A program made the translations under genes and the position numbers. This document shows positions 7,916-13,630 of a DNA stretch of 13,630 bases, one piece after another; position 1 is the first letter of the stretch, and each line of letters starts with the position of its first letter. The DNA comes from an uncultured Leucobacter sp. (lineage in GTDB: Bacteria; Actinomycetota; Actinomycetes; Actinomycetales; Microbacteriaceae). The DNA is taken from the NCBI GenBank assembly GCA_945952575.1, contig CAMFIY010000038.1:1-13630 (forward strand). The letters are read 5' to 3'. Under the pieces are notes generated by a model, which was not told the DNA's origin, did no database searches, and saw nothing but the letters and a program-made list of their open reading frames with translations.

Positions 7916-7921
7916 AGTTTA
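7916..7921 (-). promoter_or_regulatory. Possible valS -10 element
   Basis: On the - strand TAAACT (7921-7916) resembles a -10 box, about 145 bases before the valS start. The positions expected for -35 (around 7939-7944) are GC-only and do not match. It is offered because no better promoter was seen upstream of valS. Confidence 0.3.
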
Positions 7922-7935
7922 CCCGGGATGCACAG

Positions 7936-7955
7936 GATCCCCGGTATCGGGGATC
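7936..7955. repeat. Perfect palindromic hairpin GATCCCCG-GTAT-CGGGGATC
   Basis: An 8-bp perfect stem with a four-base loop. It stands beside a second larger hairpin built from the same GGGATCCC core. It could terminate transcription arriving from the - strand relic at 8055-8279, or be a repetitive extragenic palindrome. Confidence 0.6.
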
Positions 7956-7963
7956 ACTGCGAC

Positions 7964-8006
7964 CCGGGATCCCTGGAATTCGAGATTCCGGCTTCCGGGG
8001 TCCCGG
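7964..8006. repeat. Imperfect palindrome with GGGATCCC core
   Basis: Outer arms 7964-7973 and 7997-8006 pair over 10 bp with one G-U pair. An inner 5-bp stem GGAAT/ATTCC closes a five-base loop at about 7975-7989. It follows the perfect hairpin by eight bases. The pair may be a bidirectional terminator or a palindromic repeat that spread in the genome. Confidence 0.5.
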
Positions 8007-8054
8007 TACTCGCGGCGCCGTGCAGGCAACTGGGACGTTGGAGGATCGGGGCGA

Positions 8055-8279
8055 CTCGCCCAGGTTGAGCGCGAGTGCCAGCCCGGCGCGCAGGGCAGGC
8101 ACCGCGAGGTCCCGGTGCCGGGTTCCATCGGCGCCTCGCATCCTGCCTGCTGTGAACACCTGATCCAACGCCGCGGACATGAGCATCATGCGGCCCGCGT
8201 CGATGCCGCGCTGCCGGGTCTCGAGTCGTTCGAGCCAGAAGACGGCGTCTTCGAGAGGTGCGGATCCTGCATGGCTCCA
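8055..8279 (-). pseudogene. Probable N-terminal relic of a DUF222/13E12-type HNH endonuclease gene
   Basis: The - strand frame open from 8279 down reads APLEDAVFWLERLETRQ, then MSAALDQVFTAGRM, then RHRDLAVPALRAGLALALNLGE. The spacing and the last block resemble the N-terminal part of DUF222 proteins of the 13E12 repeat family, which have an EL/DMA-LRA-LA-AL-LSE pattern before the central domain. Codon third positions are GC-rich up to LGE (about 8055). Beyond that the frame turns into low-sense sequence over the palindromes and stops at 7914. Full-length members have several hundred residues and a C-terminal HNH motif; neither is here. There is no good start codon with a ribosome binding site. 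The family call rests on pattern memory and is tentative. Confidence 0.4.
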
Positions 8280-8342
8280 TCACGCACCCGACCACCGACA
8301 TACGTACTTCCGTCGCCGTCGTCGCGCTGACAGGATCGAGTC

Positions 8343-9068
8343 ATGGAACTCGATGTGATCAGGCTCCGCGTCGTGCCGATCCCCGCAGAGACCGACGAGA
8401 ACGAGTGGTACCCCGAGGACGGGAACCACGTACAGATCTTCGCAAATGGTAGGGAGTTGACCTCCCGCGGTGCGGGCTTGGGCATGGATCCGTTCGAACT
8501 GCTCATCCCTGAGAACCGGCTCATAGCAACCGACGTTCCACGCAAGGTGTCCGTGGCGCGATGCACCTGCGGCGAACTCGAGTGCGACGCGACGACGGTG
8601 GTCATCGTCCGGGAGGGCGACCGCGTGCGGTGGGAGTGGGGGGAGGTGGACCCGCCGGTCGGTCGCCCGCTCGTGTTCGAGGCCGGCCAATATGAAGCCG
8701 AGATGTCTCGGATCAGCGCTGATCGCTCATGGGAAGGCCCCGCGGACACCGCCGGGCGACTGGTCCTCGACTATGCGGATCTCACTCGCTTGGCCGATTG
8801 GGATCTCACCTTCTACTGGTCAGGTCTCTCATCTGCGGCCGGAGAGTCGTATCAGGTGTCTCTCGGTCTGGGTGCGGATGCGAAGGGCTGGCCAAAGTAT
8901 CAGATCACGCTCTCCGTGCCCTGGTCCGGTGATCCGGAGGCGACCGCCCGAGAGGTGGCGCAGTTGCTTGCCCGAGCACCGGCAAGTTGGACCGCACTCG
9001 TATCCCCGACGAAGCGGAAGCTCCCCAGGCTCCCCGAGATCGCGGGTCCGAACTGGCGCACCCGCTAG
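8343..9068 (+). CDS. Protein of unknown function with a CxCxxxxC motif
   Basis: The 241-residue product has ATG 8343 preceded by AGGA (8332-8335) at seven bases. There is no signal peptide or membrane segment, so it is probably cytoplasmic. A Cys cluster VARCTCGELEC (Cys74, Cys76, Cys81) sits in the middle, followed by strand-rich sequence (VVIVREGDRVRWEWG) and VFEAGQYEAEM. This arrangement resembles a group of uncharacterised actinobacterial proteins with a C-CG--GC segment before a VxW strand. I know no function; metal binding is a guess. The second half (LTRLADWDLTFYWSG ... QITLSVPW) looks like another beta-rich unit. The next gene starts 32 bases downstream on the same strand, so cotranscription is likely. 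Confidence 0.8.
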   Translation: MELDVIRLRVVPIPAETDENEWYPEDGNHVQIFANGRELTSRGAGLGMDPFELLIPENRLIATDVPRKVSVARCTCGELECDATTVVIVREGDRVRWEWGEVDPPVGRPLVFEAGQYEAEMSRISADRSWEGPADTAGRLVLDYADLTRLADWDLTFYWSGLSSAAGESYQVSLGLGADAKGWPKYQITLSVPWSGDPEATAREVAQLLARAPASWTALVSPTKRKLPRLPEIAGPNWRTR

Positions 9069-9100
9069 GCTGACCGCACGGATACGTAGGAGGTCCCATC

Positions 9101-9733
9101 ATGCGCCGCAGCCCGCATTTCGCGATGAAGGATCCGGAGGAGGTCAAGCGCCTCATCCGCCGGAATCCCTGGGCGAGCTTCGTATCTATGACGGAGAGGG
9201 GGCTCGTCGCCTCGCACTATCCGATCATCCTCGACGAGGAGGCCTCGGCCGAGCCAGGAGAGATCGTGATCGTGAGCCACTTCGGGCTTCCGGACGACCG
9301 GATCCACGAGTTGGGCCGCGGCGAGATCCTCGTGATCGTGCAGGGCCCGCACGACTACGTCTCGTCCAGCTGGTACCCGCCGGAGATGCTCGCTCCGACG
9401 TGGAACCATCTGAGCGCGCATCTCCACGGCATCCCGGAGCTCCTGAGCGCCGAAGAGAATTTCGCCATGCTCGCAAAGCTCACCGAGCACTTCGAGCAGC
9501 ACTATCCGGGTGGACGCAGCCTGTTCGAAGACGAGGCCGCGGCGCGCAAGCTCGCCACCGGCACGGTCGGCCTCCGGATGCGCGTGGACCGCTTCGAAGC
9601 CCAGGCGAAGCTGAGCCAGAACAAGCCGGACGAGGTGCGCGACGATGTCGAAGCGCACCTCGCCGAGCAGAATCCGCGACTGGTCGCCGAGATACGGCGA
9701 GTGCGGGATCGGGATCAGGCCGTCGCAGGCTGA
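9101..9733 (+). CDS. PaiB-like FMN-binding protein, putative transcriptional regulator
   Basis: The 210-residue protein belongs to the FMN-binding negative transcriptional regulator family named after Bacillus PaiB, with a split-barrel flavin fold. Family landmarks are the start MRRSPHFAMKDPEEV, the strand QGPHDYVSSSWY (81-92), the APTWN block (98-102; the usual form is VPTWNY), and AKLSQNK (169-175) near the C-terminus. Start: ATG 9101 with a strong AGGAGG at 9088-9093. PaiB of Bacillus represses sporulation and protease genes, but most members are untested. The companion acetyltransferase gene paiA is not here. It follows the Cys-motif gene by 32 bases and converges on rtcB over a shared hairpin. 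Confidence 0.9.
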   Translation: MRRSPHFAMKDPEEVKRLIRRNPWASFVSMTERGLVASHYPIILDEEASAEPGEIVIVSHFGLPDDRIHELGRGEILVIVQGPHDYVSSSWYPPEMLAPTWNHLSAHLHGIPELLSAEENFAMLAKLTEHFEQHYPGGRSLFEDEAAARKLATGTVGLRMRVDRFEAQAKLSQNKPDEVRDDVEAHLAEQNPRLVAEIRRVRDRDQAVAG

Positions 9734-9774
9734 CCCGATCCCGCGATCACAACCTCCTGCCGCGGTGGCGGCAG

Positions 9775-9819
9775 CGACTGAAACGGGAATCGCGATGCGA
9801 TTCCCCTGAGTTTCAGTCG
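9775..9819. terminator. Bidirectional terminator between the paiB-like gene and rtcB
   Basis: The outer stem CGACTGAAAC (9775-9784) pairs perfectly with GTTTCAGTCG (9810-9819). The inner stem GGGAATCG pairs with CGATTCCC (9798-9805) around a five-base loop, with a four-base bulge (CTGA) on one side. The hairpin covers the rtcB stop codon (9813-9815) and serves both converging genes. Confidence 0.85.
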
Positions 9820-10982
9820 CCCTTCACATTCAGGAGCTGGCGCAGAGCGTGCCGGATCTCGACCAGGTCCGCGGCGTCCGCCATGACCTGATCGATGGGC
9901 TTGTACGCCTGCGGGATCTCGTCGATGAACGCGGCGGTGTCCCGGTACTCGATCCCGGCCATCGCCGCCCGCAGCTGATCCTGCGTGAACTCCCGCCGGG
10001 CAGCCGAGCGCGAGTACTCCCGGCCGGCGCCGTGCGGCGACGAGTTCAGCGAGAGCGGGTTGCCCAGACCGCTGACCACGTAGGATGCGGTGCCCATCGA
10101 GCCCGGGATGAGGCCGGCACGGCCGAGTTCCGCCTGGATCGCGCCCTTGCGGGACACCCACACCTGCTTCCCGAAGTGCTTCTCCGACTCCGTGAAGTTG
10201 TGGTGGCAGTTGATCCGCTCCCGCTCCAGGACGGGCTCGCCCATCAGCCCGGAGAGCTGGCGCGCAACCCGATCCATCATCTCCTCCCGGTTCAGCAGCG
10301 CGAAGTGCTGCGCCCAACGGAGCTCCGCGATGTAGCGAGTGAACTCCGGAGTGCCCTCGACGAGGTACGCGAGGTCGGGATCCGGCAGCTCGATCCACCA
10401 GCGCTTCGCCAGCTGCTGCGCGACGGCGATGTGCCGCTGCGCGATCCTGTTGCCGACGCCGCGGGATCCGGAGTGCAGGAACATCCACACGCGGTCCAGC
10501 TCGTCCACGGACACCTCGATGAAGTGGTTGCCGGAGCCGAGCGAGCCGAGCTGCAGGCGCCAGTTCTTCGCATACCGCTCAGGATCGAAGCCCTTGAGCT
10601 CCGCCAGCTGCTCCAGCTCCGCGATCCGCGGCTCCGCGGTCGCCACGACCTTGCGGTTGTAGTGGCCGGCCGAGAGCGGGATGGCACGCTCGATCTGCTC
10701 CCGGAGCGCGGAGAGATCCCGCTCCGCGAGCTGCGCGCGGGTGAACTGGGTGCGGACCGCGATCATTCCGCAGCCGATGTCGACGCCGACCGCGGCGGGG
10801 ATGATCGCTCCGAGCGTCGGAATGACCGAGCCGACGGTCGCTCCCTTGCCGAGGTGCGCGTCGGGCATGAGCGCGAGGTGCGGGTGGATGAACGGCATGC
10901 GTGCCGTGGTGTGCGCCTGATCGAGTGTCTTCTCGTCGATCAGCGACGCCCACGAGAGCAGTCGCTTCGTGAGCTTCTCCAT
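9813..10982 (-). CDS. rtcB: RNA 3'-phosphate (2',3'-cyclic phosphate) ligase RtcB
   Basis: RtcB joins RNA 2',3'-cyclic phosphate or 3'-phosphate ends to 5'-OH ends using GTP and Mn(II), in RNA repair and tRNA healing. The 389 residues are typical of the shorter bacterial type. Key features are DAHLGKGATVGSV (41-53), the metal site VGVDIGCG with Cys71, LGSGNHFIE (148-156), FLHSGSRGVGN (168-178), INCHHNF (257-263), SRKGA (277-281) and SPHGAGR with His317 as the expected guanylated nucleophile. Start: ATG 10982 with tandem AAGGAA motifs at 10985-11002. No archease or rtcA gene is adjacent, unlike many rtc operons. Its stop codon is inside the shared terminator. Upstream lie a 200-nt leader and an intrinsic terminator, described separately. 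Confidence 0.97.
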   Translation of the reverse strand: MEKLTKRLLSWASLIDEKTLDQAHTTARMPFIHPHLALMPDAHLGKGATVGSVIPTLGAIIPAAVGVDIGCGMIAVRTQFTRAQLAERDLSALREQIERAIPLSAGHYNRKVVATAEPRIAELEQLAELKGFDPERYAKNWRLQLGSLGSGNHFIEVSVDELDRVWMFLHSGSRGVGNRIAQRHIAVAQQLAKRWWIELPDPDLAYLVEGTPEFTRYIAELRWAQHFALLNREEMMDRVARQLSGLMGEPVLERERINCHHNFTESEKHFGKQVWVSRKGAIQAELGRAGLIPGSMGTASYVVSGLGNPLSLNSSPHGAGREYSRSAARREFTQDQLRAAMAGIEYRDTAAFIDEIPQAYKPIDQVMADAADLVEIRHALRQLLNVKGD

Positions 10983-11051
10983 TGTTCCTTCGTTCCTTCC
11001 TTCGTGGTGGTGGTGCCCGGGGTGCGGAAGGCGTCGAGGCGACGCCGGACG

Positions 11052-11082
11052 AAAAACGCCCCGGACCTTTCGGTGCGGGGCG
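11052..11082 (-). terminator. Canonical intrinsic terminator upstream of rtcB
   Basis: On the - strand, arms of 11 bases with one G-G mismatch (11082-11072 and 11067-11057) close a GAAA tetraloop and are followed by five T (11056-11052). This is a textbook rho-independent terminator, 70 bases before the rtcB start codon and 178 bases after the stop of the GyrI-like gene. No -10-like sequence lies between it and rtcB. Confidence 0.85.
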
Positions 11083-11117
11083 CGGTGACGTCGGTCGTCG
11101 TGGTTCGTTCGACTGGG

Positions 11118-11204
11118 TCAGGCGGCTCGCATCGATGGGGTCGGCAAATTGCGGAGTTCCTGATGCTGGAATCCCGCAGGGGTGAAGCTTGCTTGCGCGC
11201 GCAT
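11118..11204 (-). CDS. Small ORF of 28 codons in the rtcB leader
   Basis: On the - strand ATG 11204 opens 28 codons to TGA at 11118-11120. The product starts MRAQASFTPAGF and ends PTPSMRAA. A purine-rich AGAGGG (11217-11212) sits seven bases upstream as a possible ribosome binding site. The ORF lies between a good promoter (11285-11257) and an intrinsic terminator (11082-11052), so it may be a leader peptide or a tiny gene of its own. No family is recognised, and a short ORF can arise by chance in GC-rich DNA. Confidence 0.4.
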   Translation of the reverse strand: MRAQASFTPAGFQHQELRNLPTPSMRAA

Positions 11205-11228
11205 CTTGCCGCCCTCTCGATTTCGGAT

Positions 11229-11249
11229 CTGCGCCGGCTTTCGGCACAG
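11229..11249 (-). other. 5' hairpin of the rtcB leader
   Basis: CTGTGCC (11249-11243) pairs with GGCGCAG (11235-11229) on the - strand, seven base pairs with one G-U, loop GAAAGCC. It would sit at the very 5' end of the transcript from the promoter at 11285-11257, where hairpins often protect RNA. Confidence 0.4.
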
Positions 11250-11256
11250 AGTGACC

Positions 11257-11285
11257 ACCTTACGAGTCGTCCCGGTCCCCGTCAA
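11257..11285 (-). promoter_or_regulatory. Sigma70-type promoter for the rtcB leader
   Basis: On the - strand TTGACG (11285-11280), a 17-base spacer and TAAGGT (11262-11257) form a good housekeeping promoter. The -10 overlaps the TAA stop of the upstream GyrI-like gene. Transcription would start near 11250 and read the small ORF, the terminator and then rtcB. Confidence 0.65.
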
Positions 11286-11751
11286 GCATCACGGCGAGCT
11301 GCGTCTCGTTGAGCGCGGGATCCCCGCCCGGCTGGGGTTCGGTGAGATACTGCTCCCAGGCGATGCCGCTCGGCGCGAGACCCTGGGTGCCGATCCATGT
11401 GTAGAGATGCTCGTACGCCGCGCCGAGTTGAGCGTAGTCGCCGCGCACGAGCAGCGTGGCGGCGCGCCCTGCCGGGATGGTCTCGCCGACCACCTCGCCC
11501 GAGGCCGCGAACGGCTCGGCCACCGGCACCGCGACCGAGAGATCGAGGCGGTCGCCCGGCTCGCCGTGGGTCACGCCCATGGGCGGCGCGGACGGCGCGA
11601 TGCCCGCCGCAGCCAGCGCGCCGAAGATGAGCGGATACGCGCGGTCGTACAGGCCCGGGATGTCCGGGAAGGCGACCTGATCGCGCACGACGGCGAGATG
11701 CTGCTCGCCGACCTCACGGATCTCGGGGGCAGGGAAGACAGTTGCTGCCAT
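11260..11751 (-). CDS. GyrI-like small-molecule-binding domain protein
   Basis: The 163-residue stand-alone protein has the GyrI-like (AraC effector-binding, SOUL-related) fold. Landmarks are EIREVGEQHLAVVRDQV, the helix DIPGLYDRAYPLIFGAL, the strand DRLDLSVAVPVAEPF, then AGRAATLLVRGDYAQLGAAYEHL and WEQYLTEP near the end. Start: ATG 11751 with GAGGAG six bases upstream. In-frame codons further upstream lack a ribosome binding site. There is no DNA-binding domain, so it may bind a hydrophobic or cationic ligand or act as a small hydrolase or sequestering protein, as known for some relatives. Its stop codon is shared with the -10 box of the rtcB leader promoter. Some read-through into rtcB is possible. 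It is divergent from ileS. Confidence 0.9.
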   Translation of the reverse strand: MAATVFPAPEIREVGEQHLAVVRDQVAFPDIPGLYDRAYPLIFGALAAAGIAPSAPPMGVTHGEPGDRLDLSVAVPVAEPFAASGEVVGETIPAGRAATLLVRGDYAQLGAAYEHLYTWIGTQGLAPSGIAWEQYLTEPQPGGDPALNETQLAVMLDGDRDDS

Positions 11752-11903
11752 GAGCGGCTCCTCGACTACTGGTGGCGGAAGGATCGACATCGATCCGGCG
11801 TGGGCGGCCATCCGCCGGTGCGCCGCGGCGGGGCCGAGCTCGGCGCGTTCGGCCGGGTGCAGTCAATAGTAGAGCAGAGCAGGGCGGAGCCCGGATCCTG
11901 CGC

Positions 11904-11909
11904 TAGAAT
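11904..11909 (+). promoter_or_regulatory. -10 element of the ileS T-box transcript
   Basis: TAGAAT is a strong -10 hexamer 10 bases before Stem I of the T-box. The -35 region (around 11881-11886) is GC-rich and poor. Transcription should start near 11916. Confidence 0.55.
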
Positions 11910-11918
11910 CGTGGCAAC

Positions 11919-12120
11919 GACTGCGATCCGACCATCATCGGGGAGTCTTCGGAAGAACGGCGGAGCGGGTGCACACCCGTGACGCTCACTAGAACCGAAC
12001 GGGTACGGCCCGTCACAGCCGAATGAAGTGGCGGGATCCACGGCCCTGTTTCGGGGCGGGGATCCGGCAAGCGGGGTGGTACCGCGGGCGCCGATCACGG
12101 GTCGAGCGTCTCGTCCCGGC
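11919..12120 (+). promoter_or_regulatory. Isoleucine T-box riboswitch (ultrashort Stem I type) upstream of ileS
   Basis: T-box RNAs sense the ratio of uncharged to charged tRNA. A very short Stem I pairs GACT (11919-11922) with AGTC (11944-11947), and CCGA with TCGG (11928-11931, 11938-11941). Its six-base loop CCATCA shows the specifier ATC (11934-11936), which matches tRNA-Ile (GAU anticodon). Further stems follow, for example CGGGT/ACCCG near 11966-11979. The T-box core GGGGTGGTACCGCG is at 12073-12086, with UGGU at 12077-12080 to pair with the tRNA ACCA end. In actinobacteria such ileS elements act on translation by hiding or freeing the ribosome binding site. No T run follows, which fits that mode. 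Confidence 0.92.
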
Positions 12121-12136
12121 AGAGACTGTGCAGCAT

Positions 12137-13630
12137 ATGCAGACCGATGAAGCCGAGGATCCCTTGACCTACCCCAAGCAGACGAGCGCACACGCCCCGA
12201 AGCACGCCGCGGGCGCCGCATTGGGCGTGACCCCGTCGCCCTCCTTCCCGCAGATCGAGCGTCAAGTACTCGATTACTGGCACGGCGACGACACCTTCCG
12301 CGAGTCCATTCGGCAGCGCGAGGGCGCCGAGGAGTGGGTGTTCAACGACGGCCCGCCGTTCGCCAACGGGCTCCCGCACTACGGCCACCTGCTCACGGGC
12401 TATGCCAAGGACGTCTTCCCGCGCTTCCAGACCATGCGCGGGAAGAAGGTCGAACGCCGCTTCGGATGGGACACGCACGGCCTGCCCGCCGAGCTCGAGG
12501 CGATGAAGCAGCTCGGAATCACCGAGAAGAGCGAGATCGAGGAGATGGGGCTCGCCGCGTTCAACGCGAAGGCGCGCGAGTCGGTGCTGCAGTACACCCG
12601 CGAGCGGGAGGAGTCCGTCACGAGGCAGGCGCGATGGGTCGACTTCGAGAACGACTACAAGACGCTCAACCTCGGCTACATGGAGAGCGTCATCTGGGCG
12701 TTCAAGCAGCTGTACGACAAGGGCCTCGCCTATGAGGGACACCGCGTGCTGCCCTACTGCTGGCGCGACGAGACTCCGCTCTCGAACCACGAGCTGCGCA
12801 TGGACGACGACGTCTATCAGATGCGACAGGATCCCTCGGTCACGGTGACCTTCCCGCTCACGGGCGTCCGCGCGGCCGAACTCGGACTCGAGGGCGTGCG
12901 CGCGCTCGCCTGGACCACGACGCCCTGGACGCTGCCGACCAATGCGGCGCTCGCGGTCGGGCCGGAGATCGCCTATGCCGTCGTGCCCGCGGGCCCCCAC
13001 GGGAGCGCGGACGGAGCCACCGCAGGCCAGGCGAGATATCTGCTCGCGGTCGAGCTCCTCGGCGGATACGCGAAGGAGCTCGGCTACGACTCGGCCGCCG
13101 GCGCGGAGGTCGCGATCGAGCGCACGATCGTCGGCGCCGAACTCGCCGATGTGCGCTACGAGCGCCTCTTCGACTACTTCGCCGACGAGGAGGTCTGGGG
13201 CACCGCCGACTGCTGGCGCATCCTGGTCGACGAGTACGTCACCACCACCGACGGCACCGGCATCGTGCATCAGTCGCCCGCCTACGGCGAGGACGACATG
13301 CGGATCACGAGCGCTGCGGGCATGCCGACGATCGTGAGCGTCGACGACGGCGGCCGCTTCATCAACGCGGTCACGGACGTCGCAGGTCTGCTCTGGATGG
13401 ATGCGAACCGCCCGCTCATCCGCCTCATCCAGGCCGAGGCCCGGCTGCTGCGCGAGCAGAGCTACGAGCACAGCTACCCCCACTGTTGGCGGTGCCGCAA
13501 CCCGTTGATCTACAAGGCCGTCTCCAGCTGGTTCGTGCGGGTGACCGAGTTCAAGGCCCGCATGCTCGAGGTCAACGAGCAGATCACCTGGGTGCCCGCG
13601 AATGTGAAGCACGGTCAGTTCGGCAAGTGG
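12137..13630 (+). CDS. ileS: Isoleucyl-tRNA synthetase (type 2), partial at the right edge
   Basis: This class I synthetase charges tRNA-Ile and edits Val. The visible 498 residues (from ATG 12137) are about half of the usual 1,050-1,100 for this type. The HIGH-type motif HYGH is at 81-84 within PPFANGLPHYGHLLTG. The CP1 editing signature WTTTPWTLPTN is at 259-269 and the GTGIVHQSPAYGEDD block follows. KMSKS is beyond the window. PPFANGLPHYGH and GWDTHGLPAELE are the eukaryote-like type 2 forms, a type generally linked to low mupirocin sensitivity. Start is uncertain: ATG 12137 lacks a clear ribosome binding site, while in-frame TTG 12164 (reading MTYPK like many relatives) has GAGGA at 12155-12159. 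Expression is set by the T-box just upstream. Confidence 0.95.
   Translation, partial: MQTDEAEDPLTYPKQTSAHAPKHAAGAALGVTPSPSFPQIERQVLDYWHGDDTFRESIRQREGAEEWVFNDGPPFANGLPHYGHLLTGYAKDVFPRFQTMRGKKVERRFGWDTHGLPAELEAMKQLGITEKSEIEEMGLAAFNAKARESVLQYTREREESVTRQARWVDFENDYKTLNLGYMESVIWAFKQLYDKGLAYEGHRVLPYCWRDETPLSNHELRMDDDVYQMRQDPSVTVTFPLTGVRAAELGLEGVRALAWTTTPWTLPTNAALAVGPEIAYAVVPAGPHGSADGATAGQARYLLAVELLGGYAKELGYDSAAGAEVAIERTIVGAELADVRYERLFDYFADEEVWGTADCWRILVDEYVTTTDGTGIVHQSPAYGEDDMRITSAAGMPTIVSVDDGGRFINAVTDVAGLLWMDANRPLIRLIQAEARLLREQSYEHSYPHCWRCRNPLIYKAVSSWFVRVTEFKARMLEVNEQITWVPANVKHGQFGKW

Noticed and set aside
5327..8068. Very long + strand open frame (913 codons) opposite valS
   Set aside because: Mirror of the well-supported valS coding sequence; composition is typical of antisense shadows.
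7905..8330. 141-codon + strand frame in the gap upstream of the Cys-motif gene
   Set aside because: No ribosome binding site, irregular composition and no family; the opposite frame looks more protein-like.
11101..11125. Y RNA-like motif GTCGAACG (fits GNCGAANG) near rtcB, suggestive of a YrlA RNA
   Set aside because: The motif is short, no tRNA-like T arm or D arm is visible around it, and no Ro (rsr) gene is in the window.
9849..11312. 487-codon + strand frame opposite rtcB
   Set aside because: Antisense shadow of rtcB; no recognisable protein features.
12095..13612. 505-codon - strand frame opposite ileS
   Set aside because: Antisense shadow of ileS; it also runs into the T-box region.
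1..13630. CRISPR arrays, tRNA or rRNA genes, insertion sequences
   Set aside because: No regularly spaced repeats, no tRNA T-arm/anticodon-arm sets and no transposase-like frames were found on either strand.

Overview
The window is high-GC DNA from an actinobacterium, most likely a member of the Micrococcales and probably the Microbacteriaceae. The evidence is the actinobacterial ClpP1/ClpP2 pair, the order tig-clpP1-clpP2-clpX followed by a convergent valS cluster, a site matching the ClgR operator consensus, an ultrashort-Stem-I T-box ahead of ileS, and a eukaryote-like (type 2) isoleucyl-tRNA synthetase. The genus cannot be fixed from the sequence alone.

Left part (1-4333, + strand): protein quality control. 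Trigger factor (tig) fills the left edge and carries an in-frame TAA at 71-73. It ends in a Lys/Ala/Pro-rich tail and is closed by a strong hairpin (1544-1584). clpP1 and clpP2 follow as a tight pair behind a promoter carrying a full match to the ClgR consensus. clpX comes next after 79 bases that contain a hairpin.

Middle part (4346-8342): three genes on the - strand read valS, a 77-residue unknown, then a proline-rich lipoprotein, and converge on clpX. valS has a structured leader. The roughly 570 bases beyond it hold GATCCC-type palindromes and what looks like a decayed N-terminal fragment of a DUF222/13E12-type HNH endonuclease gene.

Right part (8343-13630): a Cys-motif protein of unknown function and a PaiB-like FMN-binding protein (+ strand) converge on rtcB (- strand) across a shared terminator hairpin. 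rtcB encodes the 3'-phosphate RNA ligase. Ahead of it lie a good sigma70-type promoter (inside the end of the upstream gene), a leader of about 200 nt with a 28-codon small ORF, and a canonical intrinsic terminator. No second promoter is visible between that terminator and rtcB, so conditional termination is a plausible and possibly undescribed control of this ligase. A GyrI-like ligand-binding protein (- strand) stands upstream. The divergent ileS gene, with its isoleucine T-box, runs off the right edge.

Most of the window is housekeeping (protein folding and proteolysis, Val and Ile tRNA charging, RNA ligation). The points most worth checking are the rtcB leader, the tig stop codon, the ClgR site and the endonuclease relic.
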